This document shows, in pieces, positions 52,377 through 63,739 of a stretch of 64,000 nt of DNA (positions are counted from its first letter, which is position 1; each line of letters opens with the position of its first letter). Made by a program: the position numbers and the translations under genes. The stretch lies in NCBI GenBank assembly GCA_002095075.2, contig LVCE01000001.1, positions 248,001 through 312,000 of the forward strand, given 5' to 3'. The DNA is from Francisella endosymbiont of Ornithodoros moubata. GTDB lineage: Bacteria > Pseudomonadota > Gammaproteobacteria > Francisellales > Francisellaceae. Under the pieces are notes generated by a model, which saw only the letters and a program-made list of their open reading frames with translations, searched no databases and had not been told where the DNA came from.

Positions 52377-52972
52377 ATGATATTAGTAGGTAAAAAAGCA
52401 CCATTTAATGCCCTAGCTGTTTTAGGTAATGGTGAGATTGTTGATAGTTATGATTTTGCAAAAGCTATTCAAGGTAAGTATACTGTTGTAGTATTATATC
52501 CATTAGATTTTACATTTGTATGCCCATCTGAGCTTATCGTTTTAGATAAAAGAACAGCTAAGCTTAAAGAGCTTGGTGTAGGTTATTTATTATGTATCAA
52601 TTGACTCACATTTTACTAATAATGCTTGGATAAATACGCCAATAAATGATGGGGTATTGGTCCAGTTAAATATACTATGGTTGCTGATATTAACCAAGAA
52701 TAGTTAAAGCATACGATGTGCAATCTACTGGTGGTATGGCATTTAGAGATACTTTCTTAATCGATAAGTCTGGTGTGGTAAGTCATCAAGTAGTTAATGA
52801 TCTACCATTAGGTAGAAATATGGATGAAGTTATCAGAATGGTAGAAGCTTTACAATTCTAAGAAGAGCATGGAGAAGTTTGTCCAGCTGATTGGAAGAAA
52901 GGTGATCAAGGCATGAAAGCTTCTCCTCAAGATGTTGCTGAGTATCTATCTGATCACCTTACAGATCTATAA
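52377..52972 (+). pseudogene. 2-Cys peroxiredoxin (AhpC/TSA type), broken
   Basis: Starts MILVGKKAPFNALAVLGNGE and keeps the peroxidatic cysteine in YPLDFTFVCPSELIV. After a frameshift near 52590 it reads DSHFTNNAWINTPINDG, then GPVKYTMVADI, STGGMAFRDTFLIDKSG, PLGRNMDEVIRMVEALQF, a TAA (tyrosine expected) and EEHGEVCPADWKKGDQGM with the resolving cysteine. About four lesions are present. It would have been an abundant typical 2-Cys peroxidase. OxyR and a second peroxiredoxin are still intact 9-10 kb downstream. Confidence 0.85.
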
Positions 52973-53043
52973 TAAAATTTATTCATTATATTAATACTTC
53001 TAACCTTTAAAAATTCTCGGTATTTTAAGCTGTATAGATGAGA

Positions 53044-54418
53044 AATATTTTATAACTTTGATAAGTTTGCTCTTGCTTACTTATTAAATAGCTATGCAGC
53101 TGAACAAATTTCTGATATAAATACGCAAAAACAACTTATTCAAACTAATAAAGCTAAGCAAGCAATTAAAACTGATAGCTCAGCAATTGATGTTGTTGAA
53201 CAACATGAAAGTGAGTCTATAGTTGCTGGTAAAACTTTTGATGTTGATAAAATACTTTTGAAAAGAACTAATACAGATAAAGTTAAGCCACCATTTTTGG
53301 TATAGATAACTATGTGATATTTTATTAAGCAATACTTAATACCCAATAAGATATTAGTGATCCACTGTTTATACTACAAGCACGCCAACAAGGAATTCTA
53401 GCAGATGATTATATCTATATGAGTGCAAAACTTGCTGTAATTAACTAGCAAAGATTAAACAAGGTTCCTCTTAGCGGAGAAACTAAATTATTCACATATT
53501 CAATTGAAGCTATGCTGCTTCAACAATCTAAAAATGGTTTAGTGCTTTAGCAGGGTTTATACTTTATCAAGATTATCGTAACGGAATTAATATAACCTCG
53601 AAACTATATATACTAATTTTAGGCAATTTCTCAGAGAGTCCTTTTTTGGTTATGTAGCAAACTCAACAGTAATGTATGGTAACTTTGATGTTGTATCAAA
53701 CTATGTTCCGACATTAACTAGAACGTATTTTATGCAATCATGAAGTAATATTAATCTTTCTTATCATAACTTAATTAAGATTTACATTTAAACATAGTAC
53801 TTTTAGATACTAATCCTAATAGTTATTTCAATGTTACAAACGCTGGAAGTGAAAGCGGTGTGGGTTTTGCTGAATAGTAAGTATATTTATCAAATGGAGA
53901 CAGCTAGCGATTATCAATTTTTTGACTTAACCTACTCAAATGTTTCTGGATTTCAAACTAAAATGGCTGTAATGTTGGCACATTTGATGTTAACTATGGT
54001 TTGGCAGTTTCAGATATAAACTTTGAAGCTGAAGCACTAATAACCGATAAAGGTGTCGGTGGTATTAATCATTCTTCAGCTGTTAGCTCACAAAATATGG
54101 CTAAAGTACCATTTTTGGTTCTATTAGACCTAGTGCTAAATTAATTTATGATGGTTTTTTTAGGTTCGGGGCTAATGTAGCATCATAGTCTGTACAAACA
54201 AGTTACACCGCTGCAGTTTTTAACAGAAGGGTTATCCCATATGTTAATTATTCTCAAATTCTTCAAAACACCAAGAACTATTCATATCAATATGGTGCGC
54301 GCTTCGATTTAATGTCTTTTATAGTTCTTGGTTAGGATTTGATTACACTGACATAATCTCACGTAGTACAAATTTTACGGAAAGACAAAACTATCTTTCT
54401 ATAAACTATACATTATGA
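53044..54418 (+). pseudogene. DUF3573-like outer-membrane protein, broken
   Basis: Multiple frames together read as an outer-membrane beta-barrel protein: an N-terminal coiled stretch (EQISDINTQKQLIQTNKAKQ), then LFILQARQQGILADDYIYM, RLNKVPLSGETKLFTYSIEA, SYFNVTNAGSESGVGFAE, YGLAVSDINFEAEALITDKG and a C-terminal NYSQILQNTKNYSYQYGA barrel. More than eight stops and frameshifts occur. The layout resembles the DUF3573 proteins known mainly from Francisella. The family assignment is from memory of pattern, not a search. Confidence 0.6.
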
Positions 54419-54474
54419 TTTAAGTAATCTGTTGCTATAATTAAATTCTAGTATATTTATAAATATTTTTTAAA

Positions 54475-55167
54475 ATGTTACGACAAGTTTTCATAGATAC
54501 TGAGACAACTGGTTTTGATTATAAGATTGGTAATAGGATTATTGAGTTTGGTGCAGTTGAAGTTATTGATAGAAGGATCACAGGAAATACACTACATTTC
54601 TATTGTAATCCAAATTATGAAGTTGAAGCTGGAGCTTTAGCTATTCATGGCCTTACAAATGAGTTTCTTGCAGATAAGCCTCTTTTTGAAGATAAAGTTG
54701 ATGAAATGATTAATTTTCTAAAAGATGCTGAAGTTATAATTCATAATGCTGCTTTTGATGTACCATTTATTAATTGGGAACTTAGCCTTTTAAAAAATAA
54801 TAAGCACGGAACACTAGAGAAAAATGTTACTAAAATTATAGATAGCCTTGAGTTAGCTAGAAAAAAACATCCTCTCCAGAAAAATAACCTTGATGTGTTA
54901 TGTAAGAGATATCAAATTAGAAATGATCATCGTACTTTTCATGGTGCATTATTAGATAGTGAACTTTTAGCTGATGTTTATCTAGCTATGACAGGTGGGC
55001 AGACTAACCTAAGCCTTCAAACAGTCAAAACAGTAAGCAAAAATAGTATTGATATTGATGTTAATGAACTAAACTTACGCAAAGCTGATGACAGTATTAG
55101 CGATATTTCTGCACATCATAATTATCTTAGTAACTTACTAAAACTAGAAGAAGATGCTAAATGGTAA
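54475..55167 (+). CDS. dnaQ: DNA polymerase III epsilon subunit (proofreading exonuclease)
   Basis: A 230-residue DEDDh 3'-5' exonuclease. Exo I FIDTETTGFD (Asp9, Glu11), Exo II HNAAFDVPF and Exo III HGALLDSELLADVYLAM are intact. The C-terminal tail that contacts the polymerase alpha subunit is present. Length is typical. It overlaps the next gene by seven bases. With proofreading apparently intact, the widespread decay is not explained by a missing dnaQ. Confidence 0.94.
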   Translation: MLRQVFIDTETTGFDYKIGNRIIEFGAVEVIDRRITGNTLHFYCNPNYEVEAGALAIHGLTNEFLADKPLFEDKVDEMINFLKDAEVIIHNAAFDVPFINWELSLLKNNKHGTLEKNVTKIIDSLELARKKHPLQKNNLDVLCKRYQIRNDHRTFHGALLDSELLADVYLAMTGGQTNLSLQTVKTVSKNSIDIDVNELNLRKADDSISDISAHHNYLSNLLKLEEDAKW

Positions 55168-55634
55168 GAAAAATAAATTTCCCAGAAGCCAAACAGCATG
55201 AGCTTATTTCAGTGGGTAAAGATTTTTTTGATCGAGATTTACTCTTAGAGAAAAATACTTATAAAGCGTGGTTAGCTCTAAAACAAGCAGCAACTAATGA
55301 CGGTGTTAGTCTATTTATAGTTTCCGGCTTTAGAAGCTATGAGTATCAGCAGAAAATTATAGATAGAAAACTTGCTAGTGGACAGACTTTAGAACAGATT
55401 ATGAAAGTAAATGCTTTGCCAGGAGAGAGTGAACATCATACTGGCAGGGCTATTGATTTAACAACTGGAGATGAAAAAGAGGTTTTGACAGAGAGCTTTG
55501 AAAAAACTTATGCTTTTGAGTGGTTAACTAAAAACGCATATAAATATAGCTTTAAGTTGAGTTTTCCACGTAACAATGACTATGGATTTGTATATGAACC
55601 ATGGCACTGGTGTTATCACAATGAAAAATTTTAG
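55161..55634 (+). CDS. VanY-like D-alanyl-D-alanine carboxypeptidase domain protein
   Basis: A 157-residue metallopeptidase of the LAS/VanY family. Zinc ligands are in SEHHTGRAIDLTTGD (His and Asp) and EPWHW (His). FIVSGFRSYEYQQKII is the usual N-terminal signature. No signal peptide is present, so it is either cytoplasmic (acting on recycled muropeptides, LdcB/YodJ-like) or exported by another route. It overlaps dnaQ (ATGG over TAA) and the following lipoprotein, implying co-translation. Confidence 0.82.
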   Translation: MVRKINFPEAKQHELISVGKDFFDRDLLLEKNTYKAWLALKQAATNDGVSLFIVSGFRSYEYQQKIIDRKLASGQTLEQIMKVNALPGESEHHTGRAIDLTTGDEKEVLTESFEKTYAFEWLTKNAYKYSFKLSFPRNNDYGFVYEPWHWCYHNEKF

Positions 55635-57030
55635 TAAATTTTTATTTATAATTATATTTGTAATATTACTAAATTCTTGTAGTACAGCAAAAAAAGATGT
55701 CATAAAGCTAGAGTTTGTTTCTAGTAGTTATCCTTGGCTATTTAGCCCTGTGTGTAAAGAACTAGTTCAAGGTGACGTAACTGAGGCAATCAAAAAAAAT
55801 AATAGTATCGGCAATGTTAGACAGCTTAAAAGTCTCAATCAATTAGAATCTGGAAGATTATCACAGTTAAATAGTGATTATCAAGCATCAATAACAGCCT
55901 ATAACAAGGCTATAGAGTCGCTACCTAAAAATCATCAGCAGTCTTTAGATCAAGCTAAAAAAATACTTCTAAATAGAAATACATATAACTATTATGATAT
56001 TAAGAATGCATATAATATTCCAGACTATGCAATTACTTTTTTGTATACTTATCAGGCTTTAAACTATCTCGAAACAAATAATATTAAGGAGGCAATACAA
56101 GCACTTGATAGCCTTGATAAGGCTAAAATATGGAGTGATGAGCAAGAAACTCTTGCTGAAGGGATGAAGCAGCTTGGAGAAAAAGACTTAGATAGAAATG
56201 AGATAACGAGCGATAATCTAGGTTTAGAAAATTTTAAAGCATTGACAAACATACTTGAGTTTTCAAAAAGAATTCCCAATGCATATGGTAATCCAATGAG
56301 TTACTATCTCAAAGCATTACTTGATTCTGCATTTCCAAAAGATTACCAAAAATCTTTGGTAGATATTGAAGATGCACAACAATATACAGTCGGCAATAGG
56401 TATCTTGATCAAACTGCTAATGAGTTTAGGTCAGCGATAATAAGCCAGACATCACCATTTGCAATGGGTTTGGGAAGAGTAGTAGTATTGTATGAGCAAG
56501 GACTTGTATATACGCGCAGATCTGCTCAAGCAAGTCTCGATCTTGGTAATATAGGTGTCAGAAAAATGGATTTGCCAGTGTATAACACAGATTATAATTT
56601 GTTTGATCCAAAGCAAGTTATAATCTCAGCAGGTGATACTAATGTAACCGATATATATACTGAAACTTTGTTAGATACAACTTTGTTTGCGATGAAATCT
56701 TTGGTAGAAGCATACTCCAAAGTTATAACTCAAAATGTTGTTATCGAGGCATTTAAATACGATTATGAAAAGAATTTCGCTTTAGGAGGTTTATTAGGTA
56801 GTACCTTGAAGTTTGATTTATCAAAAACCGATCCTAAAAGAGCTGATTTAAGAAGTTGGCTACTACTACCAAATAGTATTGATTTGTTTGAGCAACAACT
56901 CGATAGTGGTAATTATATGATTCAAGTCAACAATATTCGTCAGAAAATTGATGTTCAGCAAGGTAAAACTACTCTTTTATGGATCGTTGATATTGGTAAG
57001 TTTAAAAAAGTCTATTATTTTATTTTTTAA
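55621..57030 (+). CDS. COG3014-like lipoprotein, helical repeats
   Basis: A 469-residue lipoprotein. The signal peptide KFLFIIIFVILLNSC ends in a lipobox with the acylated cysteine. ATG 55621 was chosen because an earlier in-frame ATG (55576) would put 15 residues before the signal. Helical, TPR-like regions follow (NSDYQASITAYNKAIESLP, FLYTYQALNYLETNNIKEAI). The C-terminal part has VVLYEQGLVYTRRSAQ and LDTTLFAMKSLVEAYSK. It matches the pattern of the uncharacterised COG3014 family. It overlaps the VanY-like gene by 14 bases, suggesting an envelope role. Intact. Confidence 0.7.
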   Translation: MKNFSKFLFIIIFVILLNSCSTAKKDVIKLEFVSSSYPWLFSPVCKELVQGDVTEAIKKNNSIGNVRQLKSLNQLESGRLSQLNSDYQASITAYNKAIESLPKNHQQSLDQAKKILLNRNTYNYYDIKNAYNIPDYAITFLYTYQALNYLETNNIKEAIQALDSLDKAKIWSDEQETLAEGMKQLGEKDLDRNEITSDNLGLENFKALTNILEFSKRIPNAYGNPMSYYLKALLDSAFPKDYQKSLVDIEDAQQYTVGNRYLDQTANEFRSAIISQTSPFAMGLGRVVVLYEQGLVYTRRSAQASLDLGNIGVRKMDLPVYNTDYNLFDPKQVIISAGDTNVTDIYTETLLDTTLFAMKSLVEAYSKVITQNVVIEAFKYDYEKNFALGGLLGSTLKFDLSKTDPKRADLRSWLLLPNSIDLFEQQLDSGNYMIQVNNIRQKIDVQQGKTTLLWIVDIGKFKKVYYFIF

Positions 57031-57317
57031 TTATATCTAAATACTACTTTTACACCCCTAGTAGTCTATTATTATAGTCAACCCACCATAAAATTATCAT
57101 CATGAATTTATTTCATATCTCATTATAAGTACTGATTTTATTGAGACATTAAAAAACAAGTTATAATGATTAGATTATTTTTTTGTATTACTTTTTTATA
57201 GTGAACTAGTATATTAATAAATACATATCTAAATTACCTAGATAGTAAATCAATACAGAATTATATTTACTCGCGACCAGCCAAGTGATATAAATAGGAG
57301 ACGAAAAAGAGATATTT

Positions 57318-58371
57318 ATGAATGATATTATAATTTTGAGTGCTGGCAGAGTCGGTTCACTTGCAAGTTACTTATTGTTTGAAAGCGGTGATTACAGAGT
57401 TTATTTGATTGACAGATATATTCCAGATGATAAGCCAGTCTTGGAAAAAAAATATTGATAATTTAAAATATGTAGAATTGGATGCAGCAAACTCTACAGA
57501 ATTACTAAACTATGTAAAACAAAATGATGTTAAAACGATTGTTTCATGTTTACCATTTTTCCTTAATAAAAATATTGCTAAATTAGCTGGTAGACTTGAG
57601 CTTAATTATATTGATCTAACTGAGGATGTTGAAGCAACTAATTAATGATTTATTAGTATTGTATCTAATAACCTTATGCAAGAGTTTGATTTAATTGATA
57701 CAGTGCGTATGAGGGTAGGTGCTTTACCATTAAATGTATTAAATACACTTCAGTATGGATTAACTTGGTCTACAGAAGGTCTTATTAATGAATATGCTAA
57801 ACAATGTGAAGCTATTGTTGATGGTGAGAAAAGAACTTTAGCAGCACTAGCAGATATTGAAGAAATTAAAATAGATGGTTTTACTTATAAAGCTTTTAAT
57901 ACCTCTGGTGGTATTAGTTCGATGATCGAGACTTATGTTGGTAAGGTTGAAATATAAACTATAAAAGTATTCGCTATTCAGGACATTGTGAAAAAATGAA
58001 ATTCTTGATGTAGAATATGAAGCTTGGTCAAGATTTAAAGACAATGGTTAAAATTATGGAGAGAACTATTCCACGTATTAATCAAGATGTTGTAATTATC
58101 TATGTATAAGTTGATGGTATACATAAAGGTCTAAAAGCCGAACGCCATTTTGCGCAGAATTATCTATCAAAATGTTATGTTTGGTAAGTATTTTTGAGCT
58201 TTACAACTAACAATAGCAACTAGCTTATGTGTAAGTATTGACCTTTTACTTGATGCTAAAAATCAGCCTAAAGGTTTTATAAATTAAGAATTGATATGTC
58301 TAAAAGATTTTTATAACAATAGATTTGGTCAATTCTATAAGAAATCTGGGTTATTAATACAAGCGGATTAA
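57318..58371 (+). pseudogene. Saccharopine dehydrogenase-like protein, broken
   Basis: Starts MNDIIILSAGRVGSLASYLL (Rossmann GxGxxG in altered form) and continues after an A-run frameshift near 57440 with KYVELDAANSTELL, TIVSCLPFFLNKNIAKLAG and LNYIDLTEDV. After a stop it reads GLTWSTEGLINEYAKQC, then FNTSGGISSMIETYVGKVE, and damaged C-terminal pieces. It is the first gene of a former lysine degradation unit with the ALDH and DUF1338 genes that follow. At least six lesions are seen. Confidence 0.75.
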
Positions 58372-58385
58372 TATAGTAGGGGAGT

Positions 58386-59870
<1,485 letters not shown>

Positions 59871-59874
<4 letters not shown>

Positions 59875-60050
59875 GTATTGATATTTTAAATAAGTTATGG
59901 GATTAATATATTAGTGACAATCCTCACGCAAAAGAAATTGATGATCTATTTGTAAAGAATGGTGAAAACCCTTAAATGATCATATCACTTTACGAACCTT
60001 GGATGATGATAGGATAAATATCTGTAAGTAGGCAGAAGCTTTTGTCAATA
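59871..60050 (+). pseudogene. 2-oxoadipate dioxygenase/decarboxylase (DUF1338) N-terminal remnant
   Basis: Starts with MSIDILNKLWD, a TAA (Gln expected), YISDNPHAKEIDDLFVKNGE, then after a frameshift NDHITLRTLDDDRINICK, a stop and AEAFVNI. This is the N-terminal part of the DUF1338 family, which acts on 2-oxoadipate in lysine catabolism. The remaining two thirds or more are missing. The sequence changes near 60050 into a membrane protein of a different family, indicating a deletion. ATG 59871 overlaps the ALDH stop. Confidence 0.65.
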
Positions 60051-60268
60051 TAGCCATTATCGCGTCAATTTTTAGGATTTTCGCTGCAGCGATAGCTATA
60101 TTTATAGGCTTAATAAGTACTGTTTCTATTTTTTATGCTGTTTATATCCAAAGGCGTGAGCTTAAATGTGTGTGCGTAGGAGGTAATAGCAATGTTCCTT
60201 TAGGATTTTTATCTTTAACAAAGAATATCATGATGATAGCTATGGGTATATTGATGTTGTTTTTATAA
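60051..60268 (+). pseudogene. MauE/DoxX-like membrane protein, N-terminally deleted
   Basis: IFRIFAAAIAIFIGLISTVS and IFYAVYIQRRELKC are followed by VCVGGNSNVPLGFLSL and NIMMIAMGILMLFL, a C-terminal part with two or three membrane helices and a Cys-Val-Cys-Val-Gly-Gly-Asn motif. It resembles MauE-like redox-associated membrane proteins found beside copper genes. The start and first helices are missing because of the junction with the DUF1338 remnant. It lies 12 bases before the multicopper oxidase gene. Confidence 0.55.
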
Positions 60269-60280
60269 AGGTAGTTATAG

Positions 60281-61602
60281 ATGAAGAAAAAACAAAATTA
60301 GTATTAGTAATAACTTTAGCAATATTAATATTTGTGATAGCTATTTATTTTATCCAAAGAATACTAATACAGAACTATTTGTAATATGATAAAAGTATAA
60401 AAGTTAATGGAAAAGATGTATCTGTAAAGACTGGCACATGGGGTTATTACACAGTTGTAGGTGATAAGTTCAGTATTACTGTTAAAAAATAAACTAAAAG
60501 AACCAGTTATATTACATTGGCATGGTCTAATACTACCAAATAAAGAGGATGGTACAGGCTAATACAAAGAAACATTAATCTAGGAGAATCATATAATTAT
60601 CGTTTTAAATTAAAACATAGTGGGACATTTTGGATGCATTCTTACTATGGTTTTCAAGAGCAAAACCTTCTTGAGACACCTTTTATATTTTATCCAAAAA
60701 ATTATAATAGTAAGAACGGTATTGTAGTAATGTTTCAAGATTTTAGTTTTAAAAAGCCAGAAAAAAATAATGAATGATCTTAAGCATAGTGATGGTTTTA
60801 ATAACTAGCATATGCACAAAGGCGTTATGGCTATGAATTCAGATATGCAAATGGACTTAAATGATGTTGAGTATGATGATTTCTTAACTAATTATAAGAC
60901 TAATGATAAATCTGAAGTTAAAGATGTAATATCAGGTCAAATATATCGTTTAAGATTTATAAATAGTTCTTCATCAACAAATTTTTGGATAAATTTAGGT
61001 AGTTTGAAAGGCAGTATTATTGCAGTTGATGGAGTAGCTGTTAAAGCCGTATAGGTAATGTTTTTCAATTAGCAATAGCTCAAAGAATGGATATAGAGGT
61101 TACAATCCTTAAAATAGGAATTTCCCCTATACTAGGTCAAGTTGAATGGCAGAAAAAACAAACAGGAATAATACTAACTACTAATAGAAATGATAAAAAC
61201 TTAACTATTCCTATAGTAGCAAGCTCGAACTTAGGCGCTTTTAGTTATAAACAATTAGAGGCTTACATTATAAAAAAGATTCCATCAAAGTAGATAATAT
61301 TGACAAAACTATAGAATTAAAATTAATTTTATGTTTGGCAAATAATGACCAAACTTGGCCAGATGTTTCTACAATAGAGCTTGAATATGGTAAAACATAT
61401 TTATTTAAAATCCAAAATAATACTGGTATGTCACATCCTATACATATTCATGGACATGTGTTTAAGCTAGGGATACTATATATGTTGGCCTAACTCTAGT
61501 GTTACTATACACTAAAAGCAGATAAACTGAGGAAGTGGTTTATATATGCTTTATCACATGCATTCAGGGATGATGACTTTTATAGAAACTAAAAAAAGTT
61601 AA
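60281..61602 (+). pseudogene. Multicopper oxidase, broken
   Basis: ATG 60281 leads into a signal anchor (VLVITLAILIFVIAIYFIQ) in a shifted frame. Copper motifs include HWHGL (60525-60539) and FWMHSYYGFQEQ, where the canonical HSH is HSY (codon at 60643-60645 is TAC). Near the end SHPIHIHGHVFKL is intact, but the C-terminal HCHxxxH region is reduced to LYHMHSGMMTFIE. Interruptions include stops near 60383 and 60490 and shifts near 60770, 60810, 61054, 61293 and 61475. It was probably a periplasmic copper-tolerance oxidase. Confidence 0.8.
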
Positions 61603-61608
61603 TATATC

Positions 61609-62475
61609 CTAATAATTATTTGCAATTATTTTAGCTATCTTGGCAAATAGGTCCTCATATATTGAGCTTTTACGCATAACTAAATCTATTTCCCTATAGA
61701 AATCTCTATTGTCAATATCAATATATTTAACGTTTTCAGCCTTAGTACAAGCAATCTTAGGCACTAGAGTTATACCTTCATCGATAGATACCATTTGTTT
61801 TAGGGTTTCTAGGCTACTGCCTTTAAAGTTATTATTAAACTCTCGTAATGCACAGAGCTTAAGAGTTTGATCTCTAAGACAATGACCTTCATCAAGAAGC
61901 ATAAGGTTGTACTTAACTATCTCTTTTACACATATTTGCTTATTTTTTGCTAATAGATTAGTTTTAGCTACAGCTACATAAAACTTATCATTAAAAACTT
62001 TTTTTCTTTTGAATTGGTAGTTTTCTGTAGGTGTTGCTAGTAAGGCAAAATCGATTTTACCTTGATCAAGCATTTTAACGAGAATATCTGTTTTTTCTTC
62101 AACTACAGCAATACTTAGATTAGGAAAATCTCGCTTGATAGCAGGGAGAATTTTAGGCATTAAGTATGGGCATAGAGTTGGAAATGCACCAATCGAAATG
62201 CTGATTTTACCATTCTCTAAAAGTGGTTCAGCAATTTTCTTAAGGTTATTTACTTCATCAAGAATTTTATATGCTTGGTTTACGATTTTCATTCCTGATT
62301 TAGTTATCAAGACTTGTTTTGTACCACGCTCAAAGATTTGAATACCAATATACTCTTCAAATTTCTTTATTTGCATACTTAGTGCAGGTTGGCTGACAAA
62401 ACATTTTTCTGACGCTGTAATAAAGCTTTTAGTTTCATACACAGAAATGATATATTCAAGAGTACGGGTGTTCAT
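61609..62475 (-). CDS. oxyR: LysR-family hydrogen peroxide sensor OxyR
   Basis: A 288-residue LysR regulator. The N-terminal helix-turn-helix reads SFITASEKCFVSQPALSMQI. The redox cysteines sit at Cys199 and Cys208 in DEGHCLRDQTLKLC, the same numbering as E. coli OxyR, so peroxide sensing by disulfide formation is expected. I chose ATG 62475; an upstream TTG (62481) would add two residues. It is divergent from the peroxiredoxin gene, a typical regulator-target arrangement. The gene is intact although the AhpC-type gene is broken. Confidence 0.92.
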   Translation of the reverse strand: MNTRTLEYIISVYETKSFITASEKCFVSQPALSMQIKKFEEYIGIQIFERGTKQVLITKSGMKIVNQAYKILDEVNNLKKIAEPLLENGKISISIGAFPTLCPYLMPKILPAIKRDFPNLSIAVVEEKTDILVKMLDQGKIDFALLATPTENYQFKRKKVFNDKFYVAVAKTNLLAKNKQICVKEIVKYNLMLLDEGHCLRDQTLKLCALREFNNNFKGSSLETLKQMVSIDEGITLVPKIACTKAENVKYIDIDNRDFYREIDLVMRKSSIYEDLFAKIAKIIANNY

Positions 62476-62579
62476 ATTCAATAAATAAAGCTTATAGCTA
62501 CTATAAATATTATATATTTTAAATTATGTTCAAGAGTAATACAATAACAGTGTAGCTTAACAAAACGAAGGAGTTAGAC

Positions 62580-63104
62580 ATGACTAAAAAAGTACCTAAT
62601 GTAACTTTTAAGACTAGAGTAAGAGATGAGAGTATTGGTGGTTCAAATCCATTTAGATGGCAAGATGTAACATCCGCTGATATTTTTGATAATAAAAGAG
62701 TAATTGTATTTTCACTACCAGGAGCATTCACACCAACTTGCTCAACTTATCAATTACCAGGTTTTGAAAACAATGCAACTAGATTTAGAGAGCTAGGTAT
62801 AGATGAGATTTATGTTTTATCTGTAAATGATAGTTTCGTTATGAATAAGTGGATTCAGGTTCAGGGAATTCGAAATATTAAACCAATACCAGATGGTAAT
62901 GGCGAATTTACCCAAGCTTTAGATATGCTTGTTGACAAATCAAATATCGGTTTTGGCAAGAGGTCTTGGCGCTATGCAATGATCGTAAATAACGGTGAAA
63001 TTGAGAAAATGTTTGTTGAGCCAGGTAAGCGTGATAATGCAGATGATGACCCTTACGGTGAATCTTCTCCAGAAAACTTATTGAAGTATTTAGAGTCTAA
63101 GTAA
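62580..63104 (+). CDS. Peroxiredoxin (Prx5/AhpC-TSA type)
   Basis: A 174-residue peroxiredoxin of the Prx5 group. The peroxidatic Cys54 lies in SLPGAFTPTCSTYQLPGFE, the group's signature PGAFTPTCS. Later motifs include IYVLSVNDSFVMNKW and FGKRSWRYAMIVNNG. There is no C-terminal glutaredoxin fusion. A GAAGGAG ribosome binding site precedes the ATG. It reduces hydrogen peroxide or organic hydroperoxides, probably with glutathione and glutaredoxin. It is divergent from oxyR and likely under its control. Confidence 0.92.
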   Translation: MTKKVPNVTFKTRVRDESIGGSNPFRWQDVTSADIFDNKRVIVFSLPGAFTPTCSTYQLPGFENNATRFRELGIDEIYVLSVNDSFVMNKWIQVQGIRNIKPIPDGNGEFTQALDMLVDKSNIGFGKRSWRYAMIVNNGEIEKMFVEPGKRDNADDDPYGESSPENLLKYLESK

Positions 63105-63106
63105 TT

Positions 63107-63711
63107 ATGAAAAAAAGTTATTGTTGTTGGTGCAACTGGCACTATTGGTAAGGTAACTTCAAACTTTCTCAGAAATGCTAGCTGTCAAGTAGTTACTGTG
63201 AGTTTTTCTGGTGAGAAAACTGAGTTTGCTGTAGATATATAAGATTCTCAACCTATATAGAGTTTATTTGATAGATGCTTTGATATCAACTACTGGAAAG
63301 GTGGCTTTTAAAGATATCACAGCAATAGAACAAAACAAGATTAGAATTTAAACTTAAAAAATAAACTTTTAGGGCAAATTAATTTAGTGCAAATTGGTTC
63401 AAAATATATTAATGAGGGTGGCTGGCTTGTTTACACTTACTTCAGGAATATTAAATGTTGAACCAATAGCTATGAGTAGTATAGCTGCTACAGTTAATGC
63501 TGGTTTGGAAGGGTTTGTAAAAGGAGCTTCTTTGGAGTATAGCAAGTTTCGTATTCATGTTGTAAGTCCAACTTTTATTGAGGAAGCTCTTGATAAATAT
63601 GCGCCATTTTTTACTGGGTTTAAAACTGTTAAAGCCGGAAGAAGCAGCAAATACTTACCTTAAGTCTGTAGTAGGTATAGTTAACGGCGAAGTTATAAAG
63701 TAGGCTTTTAA
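63107..63711 (+). pseudogene. Short-chain dehydrogenase/reductase, broken
   Basis: Begins two bases after the peroxiredoxin stop. After a shift in the A run the frame reads VIVVGATGTIGKVTSNFL (cofactor motif), then VVTVSFSGEKTEFAVDI, LLGQINLVQIGSKYINEGG, and a C-terminal part in another frame (63394-63663) with PIAMSSIAATVNAGLEGFVK and FRIHVVSPTFIEEALDKYA. About six lesions are present. The substrate is unknown. It was probably co-transcribed with the peroxiredoxin. Confidence 0.7.
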
Positions 63712-63739
63712 CTTAAAAATCCTAGTTTAAATAAAATAT

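Noticed and set aside
57031-57317. Gene or RNA in the 287-base gap before saccharopine dehydrogenase
   Set aside because: No frame, hairpin with T tract or repeat stands out; it is probably a promoter region plus eroded DNA.
62476-62579. Classical OxyR binding site between oxyR and the peroxiredoxin
   Set aside because: ATAGCTACTAT resembles a half site, but the full four-element OxyR motif cannot be recognised by eye, so I do not annotate it.
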